A model generated the notes under the pieces. It did no database searches. It was not told the origin of the DNA and was given only the letters and a program-made list of their open reading frames with translations. From NCBI RefSeq assembly GCF_036227205.1, contig NZ_CP109442.1:4030001-4094000 (forward strand): a stretch of DNA of 64,000 bases, written 5' to 3'. Position 1 is the first letter of the stretch. Every line of letters begins with the position of its first letter. Made by a program: the position numbers and the translations under genes. This document shows positions 10,340 through 19,398 of the stretch, in pieces. The stretch is from Amycolatopsis sp. NBC_01480 (GTDB lineage: Bacteria > Actinomycetota > Actinomycetes > Mycobacteriales > Pseudonocardiaceae).

Positions 10340-10497
10340 GTCGAGTACCTCCTGCGTCGCTTCATCGACCGGCGCCTGGCTTCGCACGGTACCGCGCCAC
10401 GACGTCCGCCACCTGCGACGCGATTCACAGGGTTACGGGGGTTGCCCGTTCAGCCCGGCAGACATGCGCCGCGAGCCTGGTCGTAGGCTTGGACACC

Positions 10498-11163
10498 GTG
10501 TTAGTACTGGCGATCGACACCTCGACCCCGGCCGTGACCGCGGGCATCGTCGCCGTGGACCAGGCGGAGCTGACCACCCGCGGCGACCGCGTGACGGTCG
10601 ACGCGCGTGCCCACGGCGAGCTCATCACGCCGCACGCCCTCGCCGCCGCCGAAGCGGCCGGTGTGACGCTGCGTGACCTCGACGCGATCGTCTGCGGCGT
10701 CGGCCCCGGCCCGTTCACCGGCCTGCGCGCGGGCATGGCGACCGCCGCGGCGCTGTCCCACGCGCTCGGCATCCCCGCGTACCCGGTGTGCAGCCTGGAC
10801 GCGATCGCCGCTGACGTGGTCAAGACCGAGAGCCCGTTCCTCGTGCTCACCGACGCCCGCCGCCGCGAGGTCTACTGGGCCGCGTACGACGCCGCCGGCG
10901 CCCGGGTGGACGGGCCGAACGTCCAGCGTCCGGCCGAGGTCGAGACCACCGTGCGCGTGGCCGCGGGCGACGGCGCGCTGCTGTACGCCGAAGCCGTCGG
11001 CGTGACCCCGATCGAGCCGCGGTTCCCGTCGCCGGCCGGGCTGGTCTCCGCGGCGCGCGCGGCCCTGCTGTCCGGCGCGGCGCCCGAGCCGCTGACGCCG
11101 CTGTACCTGCGTCGCCCGGATGCCGTCGAGCCCACCGGCCGCAAGCGGGTGACCGCGCCGTGA
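10498..11163 (+). CDS. tsaB: tRNA threonylcarbamoyladenosine biosynthesis protein TsaB
   Basis: A 221-residue ASKHA-fold scaffold protein with LAIDTST at the N-terminus and [14 protein letters not shown], the TsaB signature. It pairs with TsaD in t6A synthesis. The GTG at 10498 places LVLAIDTST at the family start; a TTG at 10489 is possible. The stop overlaps rimI by 4 bp. The upstream gene matB is divergent, so the promoter must lie in 10340-10497. Confidence 0.93.
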   Translation: MLVLAIDTSTPAVTAGIVAVDQAELTTRGDRVTVDARAHGELITPHALAAAEAAGVTLRDLDAIVCGVGPGPFTGLRAGMATAAALSHALGIPAYPVCSLDAIAADVVKTESPFLVLTDARRREVYWAAYDAAGARVDGPNVQRPAEVETTVRVAAGDGALLYAEAVGVTPIEPRFPSPAGLVSAARAALLSGAAPEPLTPLYLRRPDAVEPTGRKRVTAP

Positions 11164-11642
11164 AGCTCGACCAGCTGCGCCGCAGCGACGTCCGCAGGTG
11201 CGCGGAGATCGAGGAGATCCTCTTCCCCGGCGACGACCCGTGGAGCGCCCGCGCGTTCCACTCCGAGCTGGACCAGGGCCACTACTACCTCGCCGCGCGC
11301 TCGGACGACGGCACGGAGCTGCTCGGCTACGCGGGCCTCGCCGTCGTCGGGCGGCGCGGGGACTACGAGGCGAGCGTGCACACCATCGGCGTGGTGCCGG
11401 AGGCGCAGGGCCAGGGCATCGGCAAGGCGCTGCTGCGCGCGCTGCTGGAGAAGGCCGACGAGCTGAAGGCGCCGGTGTTCCTCGAGGTCCGCACGGACAA
11501 CGCCACCGCCGTCGGCCTGTACGAGCGGCACGGTTTTCAGAAGCTCGGCGTCCGGAAACGCTACTACCAGCCCTCCGGCGCCGACGCGTTCACCATGGCC
11601 CGCCCCGCGCAGGCCCCGGCGCGAGACGAGGTGGCCGGCTGA
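11160..11642 (+). CDS. rimI: Ribosomal protein S18-alanine N-acetyltransferase RimI
   Basis: A 160-residue GNAT-fold protein with [17 protein letters not shown] (acetyl-CoA pyrophosphate loop), [19 protein letters not shown] and KRYYQP, all RimI-like. It is expected to acetylate the N-terminus of S18 or other proteins. It is translationally coupled on both sides: GTGA with tsaB and TGATG with tsaD. Confidence 0.93.
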   Translation: MKLDQLRRSDVRRCAEIEEILFPGDDPWSARAFHSELDQGHYYLAARSDDGTELLGYAGLAVVGRRGDYEASVHTIGVVPEAQGQGIGKALLRALLEKADELKAPVFLEVRTDNATAVGLYERHGFQKLGVRKRYYQPSGADAFTMARPAQAPARDEVAG

Positions 11643-12688
11643 TGTCGCGCATCATCATGGGGATCGAGAGCTCCTGCGACGAGACCGGCGTCGGCCTCGT
11701 CCGGCTGTCCGACGACGGCGCGGTCGAGCTGCTCGCGGACGAGGTCGCCTCGAGCGTCGACCAGCACGCGCGCTTCGGCGGCGTGGTGCCGGAGGTCGCG
11801 AGCCGCGCGCACCTGGAGGCCATGGTGCCGACGGCCGAGCGGGCGTTCGCGACCGCGGGCCTGAAACTGTCCGATGTGGACGCCATCGCGGTGACCGCCG
11901 GGCCGGGCCTGGCTGGTGCGCTGCTGGTGGGCGTCTCGGCGGCGAAGGCGTACTCGGCGGCGCTCGACGTGCCGCTGTACGGCGTGAACCACCTGGCCGG
12001 CCACATCGCGGTGGACACGCTGCAGCACGGGCCGCTGCCCTCGCCGGTGCTGGCACTGCTCGTCTCGGGCGGGCACACGCAGTTGCTGCGGGTGGACGAC
12101 ATCGCGTCGAAGATCACCGAGCTGGGGTCCACTGTGGACGACGCGGCGGGGGAGGCCTACGACAAGGTCGCGCGGGTGCTGGACCTGCCGTACCCCGGTG
12201 GCCCGCCGATCGACAAGGCCGCCCGTGAGGGCAACCCGTCCGCGATCGCGTTCCCGCGGGGCATGACCGGACCGCGGGACGCGAAGTTCGACTTCTCGTT
12301 CTCGGGCCTGAAAACGGCGGTCGCGCGCTGGGTGGAGAACGCCGAGCGGGGCGGCGCCGAGGTCCCGGTGAACGACGTCGCGGCGTCGTTCCAGGAGGCG
12401 GTGGCCGACGTGCTGACCGCCAAGGCCGTGCGCGCCGCGAAGGACCAGGGCATCGGCACGCTGGTGATCTCCGGCGGGGTCGCGGCGAACTCCCGGCTGT
12501 CCTCGCTGGCGGCGGAGCGCTGTGCCGCCGCGGGCATCGAGCTGCGCGTGCCCCGTCCTCGCCTGTGCACGGACAACGGCGCGATGATCGCGGCGCTGGG
12601 CGCGCACGTCGTCGCGGCGGACCGGCCGGTGGCCCCGCTGGACTTCTCGGCCAACCCGGCCCTGCCGGTCGACGTGATCTCGCTCTAG
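11642..12688 (+). CDS. tsaD: tRNA N6-adenosine threonylcarbamoyltransferase TsaD
   Basis: A 348-residue protein with the family opening [12 protein letters not shown], the metal-binding HLAGH, the nucleotide loop VSGGHTQLL and [11 protein letters not shown] near the C-terminus. It transfers the threonylcarbamoyl group to A37 of tRNA. It closes the tsaB-rimI-tsaD operon. A family B palindrome between the convergent tsaD and wecB genes probably ends transcription. Confidence 0.96.
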   Translation: MSRIIMGIESSCDETGVGLVRLSDDGAVELLADEVASSVDQHARFGGVVPEVASRAHLEAMVPTAERAFATAGLKLSDVDAIAVTAGPGLAGALLVGVSAAKAYSAALDVPLYGVNHLAGHIAVDTLQHGPLPSPVLALLVSGGHTQLLRVDDIASKITELGSTVDDAAGEAYDKVARVLDLPYPGGPPIDKAAREGNPSAIAFPRGMTGPRDAKFDFSFSGLKTAVARWVENAERGGAEVPVNDVAASFQEAVADVLTAKAVRAAKDQGIGTLVISGGVAANSRLSSLAAERCAAAGIELRVPRPRLCTDNGAMIAALGAHVVAADRPVAPLDFSANPALPVDVISL

Positions 12689-12711
12689 CCGCGCTACGCC
12701 CCCGCACACCG

Positions 12712-12762
12712 GCAAGGCCTCCTTACCCGCGTCCCACGCCGGTAAGGAGGCCTTGACGGACC
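12712..12762. repeat. Dispersed palindrome, family B copy 1
   Basis: The arms CAAGGCCTCCTTACC and GGTAAGGAGGCCTTG pair around GCGTCCCACGCC. A longer relative lies at 39112. It sits exactly between convergent tsaD and wecB, directly against the wecB stop, and is probably a bidirectional terminator. Confidence 0.85.
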
Positions 12763-13929
12763 TCAGCTGCGGGCCTGTTCCAGATCGGGCACGGCCTGCT
12801 CCGGCAGGCCGAGCAGCTCCTCGATCGCCGCGCTCGCCAGTTCGGCGGCTTGGCCATCCCCGTAAGGGTTTCCGACCGGGGACGGGCGCAGCTCCCCGCG
12901 CAGCAGCCGGCCCGCGGTGGCTGTGATCAGCTCGGTGTCGGTGCCGACGAGCCACGCGCAGCCGGCGTCGATCGCCTCCGCGCGTTCGGTCACCTCGCGC
13001 AGCACCAGCACCGGGGTGCCGAACGTCGGGGCCTCCTCCTGGATGCCGCCCGAGTCGGTCAGCACCAGCGACGCCAGCCGCAGCGCCCGGACCAGGTCCG
13101 GGTACTCCAGCGGCTCGGTGATGGTCACCCGCGCCCGGCCGCCCAGCTCGCCGACCACCTGCGCGCGCACGGCCGGGTTCGGGTGCACCGGGAACAGCAC
13201 CTGCACGTCCGGGTGCTCGGCGACGATCCGCCGGACCGCGGCGAGCGTCCGCCCCAGCGGCTCGCCCCACGACTCACGCCGGTGCGAAGTGACCAGCACC
13301 AGCCGTCCGCCGGTCTCGGCGATCTCCATCTCCAGCAGGGCCAGCCCCTGGTCGTGGGCCGGCAGGTCGCGGGCCGCGACGGCCAGCACCGCGTCGACCA
13401 CGGTGTTGCCGGTCATCGCGATCCGCCGCTGGTCGATGCCCTCCGAGAGCAGCGCGGCCACCGCGCTTTCGGTCGGCGCGAGGTGCAGCGACGCGATGCG
13501 CGAGACCATCTGGCGCGTGCCCTCCTCGGGGAACGGCGCGGCGAGGTCGTGCGTGCGCAGCCCCGCCTCCAGGTGCACCACGGGAATCCCGAGCCAGAAC
13601 GCGGCGAGCGCGCCGGCCAGCCCGGTGGTCGTGTCGCCCTGCACCACGATGGCGCCGGGGGAGAACCGCCGCAGCGCCGCGTCGAGCGCCGGCAGCAGAC
13701 CCGCCACCAGCTCGGCCTGCGTGCCCGAGACCCGCGGCGGGATGTCCAGCCACGCGTCCACGCCGAGGCCGAACGGCACCAGCGCCTGCTCGACCATGCC
13801 CTGGTGCTGCCCGCTGTGCACGAGCAGCGGCCGCAGGCCGGGCCGCTGAGCGAGGGCCAGCGTCAGGGGAGCGAGCTTGACCGCTTCCGGCCGGGTGCCG
13901 GCCAGCAACATCACGTCCACAGGTTCCAC
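12763..13929 (-). CDS. wecB: UDP-N-acetylglucosamine 2-epimerase
   Basis: A 388-residue GT-B-fold epimerase that makes UDP-ManNAc for surface glycans. Motifs are MLLAGTRPEAVKLAP, VQGDTTTGLAGAL, HLEAGLRT, LVTSHRRES, FPVHPNP and LTDSGGIQEEAPTFG. The GTG at 13929 was chosen; GTG at 13920 is also possible, and neither has a strong Shine-Dalgarno. The gene lies beside a surface-anchoring locus that contains a glycosyltransferase, which may be relevant but is not evidence of a shared pathway. Confidence 0.92.
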   Translation of the reverse strand: MEPVDVMLLAGTRPEAVKLAPLTLALAQRPGLRPLLVHSGQHQGMVEQALVPFGLGVDAWLDIPPRVSGTQAELVAGLLPALDAALRRFSPGAIVVQGDTTTGLAGALAAFWLGIPVVHLEAGLRTHDLAAPFPEEGTRQMVSRIASLHLAPTESAVAALLSEGIDQRRIAMTGNTVVDAVLAVAARDLPAHDQGLALLEMEIAETGGRLVLVTSHRRESWGEPLGRTLAAVRRIVAEHPDVQVLFPVHPNPAVRAQVVGELGGRARVTITEPLEYPDLVRALRLASLVLTDSGGIQEEAPTFGTPVLVLREVTERAEAIDAGCAWLVGTDTELITATAGRLLRGELRPSPVGNPYGDGQAAELASAAIEELLGLPEQAVPDLEQARS

Positions 13930-13950
13930 GCTTTCGAGTGTCCCGGAAGT

Positions 13951-13984
13951 CCCGGGCTGCCGGCGCGCTCGCCGGCAGCCCGGG
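13951..13984. terminator. Rho-independent-like hairpin after the 59-residue gene
   Basis: The stem CCCGGGCTGCCGGC/GCCGGCAGCCCGGG has 14 pairs and a 6-nt loop. It lies 4 bp beyond the stop at 13989 (minus strand) and before the wecB start. There is no T tract, as is common in high-GC actinomycetes. Confidence 0.7.
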
Positions 13985-13988
13985 GTCT

Positions 13989-14168
13989 TCAGCCTCGCGC
14001 CTTGGCGAGGCGCCGATTGCGGCGGTGGGCGGCGATCACCGCGATGGTCCCGAGGACCACCAGCAGCAGGCCGACCGCCAGCCACCAGCCGATGTCGGCA
14101 CCGGTGGAGGCGAGGGTTCCCACGCTGCCACCGGCGACGCCGACCCCGGCGCCGGGCATCTTGTACAT
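13989..14168 (-). CDS. 59-residue LAxTG sorting-signal mini-protein
   Basis: The reading frame runs ATG (14168) to TGA (13989-13991) and is preceded by GGGGTGA. The product has the three-part form of a class E sortase signal: LASTG (residues 19-23), a hydrophobic segment (about 27-47, WWLAVGLLLVVLG) and a basic tail (RRNRRLAKARG). Only 18 Gly/Val-rich residues precede the motif and no N-terminal signal peptide is visible. It starts 19 bp after the anchor-P-like gene, in the same direction. It could be a membrane mini-protein, an exchangeable anchor or the remnant of a longer surface protein. Coding status rests on the ribosome-binding site and motif structure. Confidence 0.7.
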   Translation of the reverse strand: MYKMPGAGVGVAGGSVGTLASTGADIGWWLAVGLLLVVLGTIAVIAAHRRNRRLAKARG

Positions 14169-14187
14169 CGGATCACCCCGTACCGTC

Positions 14188-14952
14188 TCAGGCGCCCGCG
14201 CGACGGCGGGAGAAGCGCAGACCCACCGGGATCGCGACGGCTCCGAGCAGGCCGAGGCCCACCCACAGCCCGGGCCCGGACGCGAGCGGCATCGGCGGCG
14301 CGGCCGGGCCGCAGGTCGCCGACGAGACGATCACGTCACCCGAGCCGAGCGCGCCGACCGCCCCGCCGAGCAGCTTCAGGTGCAGGGCGTTCACGGTGAG
14401 GCTGCCGTCCGGGTTCTTGATCTGCTCGTTGAGGATCAGCGTGGCCACGTTCACCGGCCCGAGCGCGACCTTGATCTGCGTGTTCGGCGCCGGGTTGGCG
14501 TCCACCGTGCCCACGCTGCCGAGCTTCGCGTCGGCCAGCGTGCTGCTGCCCTTCACGCCCTCCTGGGTCGCGGTGCAGACCGCTTCGACCGCCTTGACGC
14601 TCACGGTGCCGAGCGCCGCCTTGAGCAACGGCAGCCCGACGTCGGCGGTGCTCGCCTTCGCCGTGACCGCGCCGGAGTTGTCGTCCCGGATGGCGGAGCT
14701 GGTGATGACCCCCGCCGTGAGGATCCCGGCGGCGTTGGCGTTCGCCACGCTGGCCTTGGTCGGCCCGTTGGTGTTGGACGCGGCCAGCGGTCCGACCTTG
14801 ACCGCGGACTGCCCGAGCAGTTGGACGTCGACGCTGACGCCGTACGCGGAGCCGTCGCCGGGTGCCGCCGAGGCCGGGGCCGCTCCGGCGAGGGCGACGC
14901 ACGCCACCACAGCGGCGAGCATTCCGCCCCGTCGCGCGAGGTGTCTTTTCAC
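14188..14952 (-). CDS. Secreted choice-of-anchor-P-like surface protein
   Basis: The GTG at 14952 follows GGAGG-ACCA. The 254-residue product has a signal peptide (hydrophobic core LAAVVACVALAGA, cut near ASA-A), a Thr/Ser/Asn-rich beta-type body, one probable disulphide pair (VCTATQ and SATCGPA) and a C-terminal sorting-like tail: ASGPGLWVGLGLLGAVAI followed by RFSRRRAGA. This matches the actinobacterial family I know as choice-of-anchor P, whose members are found with exosortase P. It is transcribed divergently from the exosortase at 15281 and is the most likely local substrate. Confidence 0.75.
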   Translation of the reverse strand: MKRHLARRGGMLAAVVACVALAGAAPASAAPGDGSAYGVSVDVQLLGQSAVKVGPLAASNTNGPTKASVANANAAGILTAGVITSSAIRDDNSGAVTAKASTADVGLPLLKAALGTVSVKAVEAVCTATQEGVKGSSTLADAKLGSVGTVDANPAPNTQIKVALGPVNVATLILNEQIKNPDGSLTVNALHLKLLGGAVGALGSGDVIVSSATCGPAAPPMPLASGPGLWVGLGLLGAVAIPVGLRFSRRRAGA

Positions 14953-15280
14953 TGGTCCTCCGATTTTTGTCAGAGCGAGCCGCTGCACGGACGAATCCCG
15001 CTGAGCAAAGAGTCGGCACGCCGAATCGGGTATCGGCGAAGGCGGCCGAAAAGGCACACAATTTCCCGGTTCTCACCGTATCGAGTGGTTTCATTGGTGC
15101 TTATCTGCAGGTCGAGTGAGCATCACCTGAACGGCCTAGCAAGTTTCTCGCCGAGGGTGCCGAAAGGCGTTTTCAGGGGCTCCACGAAAGGGGGACCCGC
15201 CGGGATTCCGGGGTCGGGAGGCTTACGCTGACGCTCGGGGTCCGCTCGTTTCATCGTCGCTTCCGGCTGAGAGGGTCGTC
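14953..15280. other. Divergent intergenic region of the exosortase locus
   Basis: A 328-bp gap between the anchor-P-like gene and the exosortase. Bases 15040-15125 are clearly more AT-rich than the surroundings (for example CACACAATTTCCCGG and GGTTTCATTGGTGC) and probably hold divergent promoters. No convincing -35/-10 pair or open frame was found. Confidence 0.5.
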
Positions 15281-15838
15281 GTGGCAGTAGCGAACACACC
15301 TGTACCTGGTAGCACCCGGTTTCCCCTGCGGTTGGCGGTGCTCGCAGTGGTGGCCGTGGGCGTCGGACTGGTGCTGATCGAGCGGGTCTACCGGGAGTTC
15401 GAGGTGCAGCTGGCCGGGGCGATACTCCGGGTCATCACCTCTTCGGGTGTTTATGTGGCGGGTAATCGTGAATCCGTTTACTTCGGGTTGACCGGCGCTA
15501 CTCCATTCGGGTTGCGAATGACTCCGGAATGCTCGTCGGTATTCCTGTTACTGCCACTCCTGCTCGTCACTGCCGTGATGCTCTACTTCCGGCCCGGAAA
15601 TGCGCGACGACTGTTCTTTTCGTTGGGGATATCCGCGATCGCCGTCATTCTGGTTAATCAGTTACGGATCCTCACCATTGTCGGACTCGTGAACGGGCTG
15701 GGCACGGACGAGGGCTACTACTGGGGCCACACCCTGCTCGGCTCCATGGTCAGCGTGTTCGGCGGCGCGGTGTCGCTGGTGCTGTTCGTGTGGCTGGCCA
15801 CCCGCCGGACCAAGGCCGAGAAGGGCGCCGCCGCGTGA
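15281..15838 (+). CDS. xrtP: Exosortase, XrtP-like
   Basis: A 185-residue multi-pass membrane protein. The exosortase/archaeosortase catalytic set is visible: Cys84 in TPECSSVFLLLP, Arg129 in VNQLRILTIVG and His150 in YWGHTLLGS, each next to a membrane helix. Such enzymes cut C-terminal tripartite signals and transfer the protein to a membrane or glycolipid acceptor. It starts with GTG after GAGAGGG and overlaps the downstream glycosyltransferase by 4 bp. Assignment to type P is from context (anchor-P substrate, actinobacterium, glycosyltransferase partner), not a profile search. Confidence 0.82.
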   Translation: MAVANTPVPGSTRFPLRLAVLAVVAVGVGLVLIERVYREFEVQLAGAILRVITSSGVYVAGNRESVYFGLTGATPFGLRMTPECSSVFLLLPLLLVTAVMLYFRPGNARRLFFSLGISAIAVILVNQLRILTIVGLVNGLGTDEGYYWGHTLLGSMVSVFGGAVSLVLFVWLATRRTKAEKGAAA

Positions 15839-17220
15839 GCGGGGACGGGCTGAAGATCCTGCTCTCGATCACGCAGGCGTTCGCGCTGACCATGAGTGTC
15901 GCGTTCATCGTGTACGTCGTGGTGATCGTGGTCCCGTACCTGCGCCGCAAGCCCGCGCCGGTGGGCGATCCGGACGACTTCGAGTGGCACTTCTTCGTGC
16001 CGTGCCGCGACGAGCAGGCGGTGATCGGCGAGACCGTGCGCTACCTGCGCGGCACCTTCCGCCGTGCGCACGTCTGGGTCGTCGACGACGACTCCGAGGA
16101 CCGCACCGCCCGCGTCGTGCGCGCGCTGTGGCGGCGAAACGGCGGCTACGACGAGCATCTGCACTTGGTCGCGCGCACGCGCCCCGAAGCCCGCACGGGC
16201 AAGGGCGACGCGCTGAACGCCGCGTACCACGCTCTCGACGAGTGGCTGGACCCGCGCAAGCCCCGCGAGGACGTGGTCGTCGTGGTGGTGGACGCCGACG
16301 GCCGGCCGGCCCCGAACTGCCTCGAGGTCTGCGCGGCCGGCCACCTGTTCGGCGACGAGCAGATCGGCGCCGTGCAGCTCGACGTGCGGATGAGCAACGT
16401 CCGCACCCGCCCGCCGGGCCGCACCTGGGCTTCGCGCGCATTCGGGCTGAAGCTGGCGCAGCTGCAGGACCTGGAGTTCCGCACGGCGATCGCGGCGATC
16501 CAGACCTCGCGCGGCTTCACCGGCACGATCTCGATGGGCGGCAACGGGCAGTTCACTCGCCTGGCCGCGCTGGACTCCATCGCGGGCGACGAGCGCCAGC
16601 CGTGGCGCGGCTCGCTGCTGGAGGACTTCGAACTCGGCGTGCACCTGCTGACCGCGGGCTGGCGCACCGGCTTCACGCCGGATTCCCATGTGGCGCAAGA
16701 GGGCCTGTACAGCCTGCGGCGGTTCCTGGTGCAGCGCACGCGCTGGGGTCAGGGCACCATGCAGTGCTCCCGTTACCTGCGCCGGATCTGGGACTCACCG
16801 CACGTGTCCACTTTGGGCGCCGCGGAGATGATGTACTACCTGGCGCAGCCGTGGATGCAGCTGCTCGGCTCCTTGCTGTACCCGGTGCCGTTCATCCTGC
16901 TGCTGGTCGGCACGGCCGGCGACCCGAGCCAGGTCTGGTCCTGGTTCACCGGCGGCGCCTGGATCCTGTTTGTCATCTACGGCTCGTTCGGGCTGCTGCC
17001 GTTCATCGTCTGGGGCCCGATCTACCAGCTGAAGTGCTTGCGCAGCAAGAACATCTTCCGCGGCATCGGTATGGGCCTGCTGTACGCGGTGTACATCTAC
17101 ACCTTCTACATCACGTCGTGGCGTGCGCTCCTGCGCCTGGTGCGCGGCCGCAACGGCTGGGCGAAGACCCGCCGCAACACCGAGACGACAGCGGGCGTGA
17201 AGGTCGCGCTGGACTCGTGA
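15835..17220 (+). CDS. Membrane GT2 glycosyltransferase coupled to the exosortase
   Basis: The 461-residue protein starts at the GTG overlapping the exosortase stop. It has one N-terminal helix (about residues 8-30), a GT-A domain with VVDDDSEDRTA and the metal-binding VVVDADG, the acceptor motif LLEDFELG and the processive-synthase motif QRTRW, then about four C-terminal membrane helices. This resembles cellulose/hyaluronan-synthase-type enzymes. Coupled translation suggests it makes or extends a glycan used by the exosortase pathway, perhaps a lipid-linked acceptor; that link is inference. It ends inside a family A palindrome. Confidence 0.88.
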   Translation: MSGDGLKILLSITQAFALTMSVAFIVYVVVIVVPYLRRKPAPVGDPDDFEWHFFVPCRDEQAVIGETVRYLRGTFRRAHVWVVDDDSEDRTARVVRALWRRNGGYDEHLHLVARTRPEARTGKGDALNAAYHALDEWLDPRKPREDVVVVVVDADGRPAPNCLEVCAAGHLFGDEQIGAVQLDVRMSNVRTRPPGRTWASRAFGLKLAQLQDLEFRTAIAAIQTSRGFTGTISMGGNGQFTRLAALDSIAGDERQPWRGSLLEDFELGVHLLTAGWRTGFTPDSHVAQEGLYSLRRFLVQRTRWGQGTMQCSRYLRRIWDSPHVSTLGAAEMMYYLAQPWMQLLGSLLYPVPFILLLVGTAGDPSQVWSWFTGGAWILFVIYGSFGLLPFIVWGPIYQLKCLRSKNIFRGIGMGLLYAVYIYTFYITSWRALLRLVRGRNGWAKTRRNTETTAGVKVALDS

Positions 17221-17259
17221 GTGCCTACGCCGGTTAGAACCGTCATAGGCACTCACGAG
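17214..17259. repeat. Dispersed 46-bp palindrome, family A copy 3 (inverted orientation)
   Basis: The outer arms match the other copies, but the core reads GGTTAGAACC rather than GGTTCTAACC, so this copy is inserted in the opposite orientation. It supplies the glycosyltransferase stop codon (17218-17220) and separates it from the convergent amidase gene. Confidence 0.9.
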
Positions 17260-17261
17260 GG

Positions 17262-19196
17262 TCAGAAAGCGGGCAGCAGCAGCACGTCGTTGAGGTTGAC
17301 GTACTCGATGCGGTGGCCGAACTGGATCTCGACGTACTTCGTCTTGCCCTTCACGACCACGTGCTGGGCCGGGTCGAACGTGGTGGCCGAGTAGTACTCG
17401 GAGCCCTCCACGCCGCCGACGGAGTACTTCTGGCCCGCCGCCAGTGTGTACGGCATCGGCGCGAGTGCCTGCACCGGCACGTTCGCCGGGTAGGCCGAGG
17501 CCTCCGGGAACGCGCGGCCGTACACCGGGATCGTGGCCAGGCCGGGCCGCGGCGTGGCGACCAGGCCCACAGCGGGCACGGCGGTGCGGGCGCTCGGAGC
17601 GTTGCGGAACCAGCCCTTCTGGCCGAGATACCAGATCGCCGTCCAGTCACCCTGCACGCCGGCGACCGCGTACTTCTGCCCGGTCGCCGCGCGGCTGCCG
17701 ACGTCCGCGACATCCATTGTGGACGGACCGCCGCCCGGGTGCAGGCCGGCGTCGGCGAGCAGCGGTGCGTCCTCGCTCGGCGCGGTGTGCAGCACGACCG
17801 CCTCGGAGCCGCGGGCCGCGCACGCGTTGCCGGAGCCGATCTTGTCGCAGCCGGTGAAGATCGGCTGGTTCCCGGCGAACGACGGGTCGATCGTGACCAG
17901 CGAGGAGTTCGGCCGGCCGACCGCCTGGAACGGCGCGCCGAGCAGGTCGAAGTAGTGCGACCAGTCCCAGTAGGGCCCCGGGTCCCAGTGCATGCCGGCG
18001 ATGGTGGCCGGCGTGGTGCCCGGGACGTTGTCGTGGCCGATGATGTGCGCGCGGTCCAGCGGGATGTCGTAGCGCTTCGCGAGGTAGCCGACGAGCTTCG
18101 CCGAAGCGCGGTACATCGCTTCGGTGTACCAGGTGCCCTTCGCGGCGAAGCCCTCGTGCTCGATGCCGATCGACTTCGAGTTGATGTACCAGTTGCCCGC
18201 GTGCCAGCCGACGTCCTTCGTCGCCACGTGCTGGGCGATCAGGCCGTCGGCGGAGCGCACGGTGTAGTGCCACGCGAGGTAGGCCGGGTCCTGCACCAGC
18301 TTCAGCGCGTCGGCCCAGTAGCCCTCGGTGTCGTGGATGACGATGTAGTCGATCTTCTGGCTCTGCGGCCGGTTCGCCTTGTCGTAGTTGCCGTAGTCGC
18401 CGCCCGGCAGCTCCTGGTACGGCGCGGGCACCGACTCGCACGCGACGCGCTTGGGGCACTCCGTCGCGGTGGGCGCGTCGGAGCGCAGGCCCAGCCGGCT
18501 CGCCTGCGCGCGGTCCGGCGCGAGGCCGGGCGTGGCGGTGAGGGTCAGCTGCTGGCCGTCGTCCGTAGTGCGGGCTTCGCCGGTGGAGATGGTGTCGAAG
18601 ACCTCGTCGGCGAACGTCTGGGCGGCCGTCACGTCGTCGGACCCGCTGTAACGCGCGATGGCGCCGTACCAGTCCTTCGCGTCCTGGCTGTGGATGCCGA
18701 GCTGACGCTGGTAGTCCGCGAGCAGCGCGGCGCCGCCCCGGACGTTCTGCGTCGGGTTCGTGCGCAGGGTGGCGGCGTCGGTGTGCAGCAGCGAGGCCAC
18801 GGTGTCGACGGTCTGCAGGGTCGGCGGCGGCGCGGCCGGCTCACTCGCCTTGGGCTGCAGCGCCGGTCGGGCCGTGTCCCCGCGCGGGTCCTCGGTGCCC
18901 TGGTCGAACTCGGTGCCGGCGACGCCCGCCGTCCGCAGGTCGGTCAGGTGCATCGGGCCGTAACCGGCGGCGGTGCTGGGCGTGCCGGCGTTGTAGTCCC
19001 AGCGCGACTCCATGTAGGAAACGCCGAGCAGCACGTCGAGCGGCACGCCGAACTCACTCGCGGCGGCCGCGAAGTCCCGTTGCCGCTGCTGCCCGGACGG
19101 CTGAGCCTGCGCCGGCGCCGCGGCGAACAGCCCGGCGCCCAGTGAAACGACGGCGGCCGCCACGGCCAGCCGCCGGGGAAGGGGAGGGAACGACAT
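17262..19196 (-). CDS. Secreted two-domain N-acetylmuramoyl-L-alanine amidase
   Basis: A 644-residue exported protein. A signal peptide (LAVAAAVVSLGAGLFAAAPAQA) is followed by a lysozyme/SLT-like domain (about residues 35-190; SYMESRWDY and GYGPMHL). Then come a type-2 amidase domain (about 255-400; VIHDTEG, WHYTVRS, HEG, IIGHDNVPG, HWDPGPYWDW) with the expected zinc ligands, and two SH3-like wall-binding segments, each containing a GQKY motif. The ATG at 19196 is preceded by GGGGGT; a TTG-type start further upstream is less likely. It should remodel septal or side-wall peptidoglycan. Confidence 0.9.
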   Translation of the reverse strand: MSFPPLPRRLAVAAAVVSLGAGLFAAAPAQAQPSGQQRQRDFAAAASEFGVPLDVLLGVSYMESRWDYNAGTPSTAAGYGPMHLTDLRTAGVAGTEFDQGTEDPRGDTARPALQPKASEPAAPPPTLQTVDTVASLLHTDAATLRTNPTQNVRGGAALLADYQRQLGIHSQDAKDWYGAIARYSGSDDVTAAQTFADEVFDTISTGEARTTDDGQQLTLTATPGLAPDRAQASRLGLRSDAPTATECPKRVACESVPAPYQELPGGDYGNYDKANRPQSQKIDYIVIHDTEGYWADALKLVQDPAYLAWHYTVRSADGLIAQHVATKDVGWHAGNWYINSKSIGIEHEGFAAKGTWYTEAMYRASAKLVGYLAKRYDIPLDRAHIIGHDNVPGTTPATIAGMHWDPGPYWDWSHYFDLLGAPFQAVGRPNSSLVTIDPSFAGNQPIFTGCDKIGSGNACAARGSEAVVLHTAPSEDAPLLADAGLHPGGGPSTMDVADVGSRAATGQKYAVAGVQGDWTAIWYLGQKGWFRNAPSARTAVPAVGLVATPRPGLATIPVYGRAFPEASAYPANVPVQALAPMPYTLAAGQKYSVGGVEGSEYYSATTFDPAQHVVVKGKTKYVEIQFGHRIEYVNLNDVLLLPAF

Positions 19197-19398
19197 GGTG
19201 TGACCCCCAGGTGTCGGTGTCATTCAGGCAAGACCTAACCAGAAGGCGGCCCACCGAGTAAGGCCTGGTCCGGGTGGATCTGCCGGGTTTACGGGCCGTT
19301 TCCCGGGGCCTGGCCGCGGCGCGGGGTCGGCGAGGTTCGGCCGGAGCGCCAGACCGGGGCCCGTACCGATCGGCGGCTGGCGAACGCTCGGCAAAAGA

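Noticed and set aside
12850..15231. Long plus-strand open frame of 793 codons
   Set aside because: It is antisense to wecB, the mini-protein and the anchor-P-like gene, is full of Arg/His/Gly as expected from a GC-rich shadow frame, and shows no domain.
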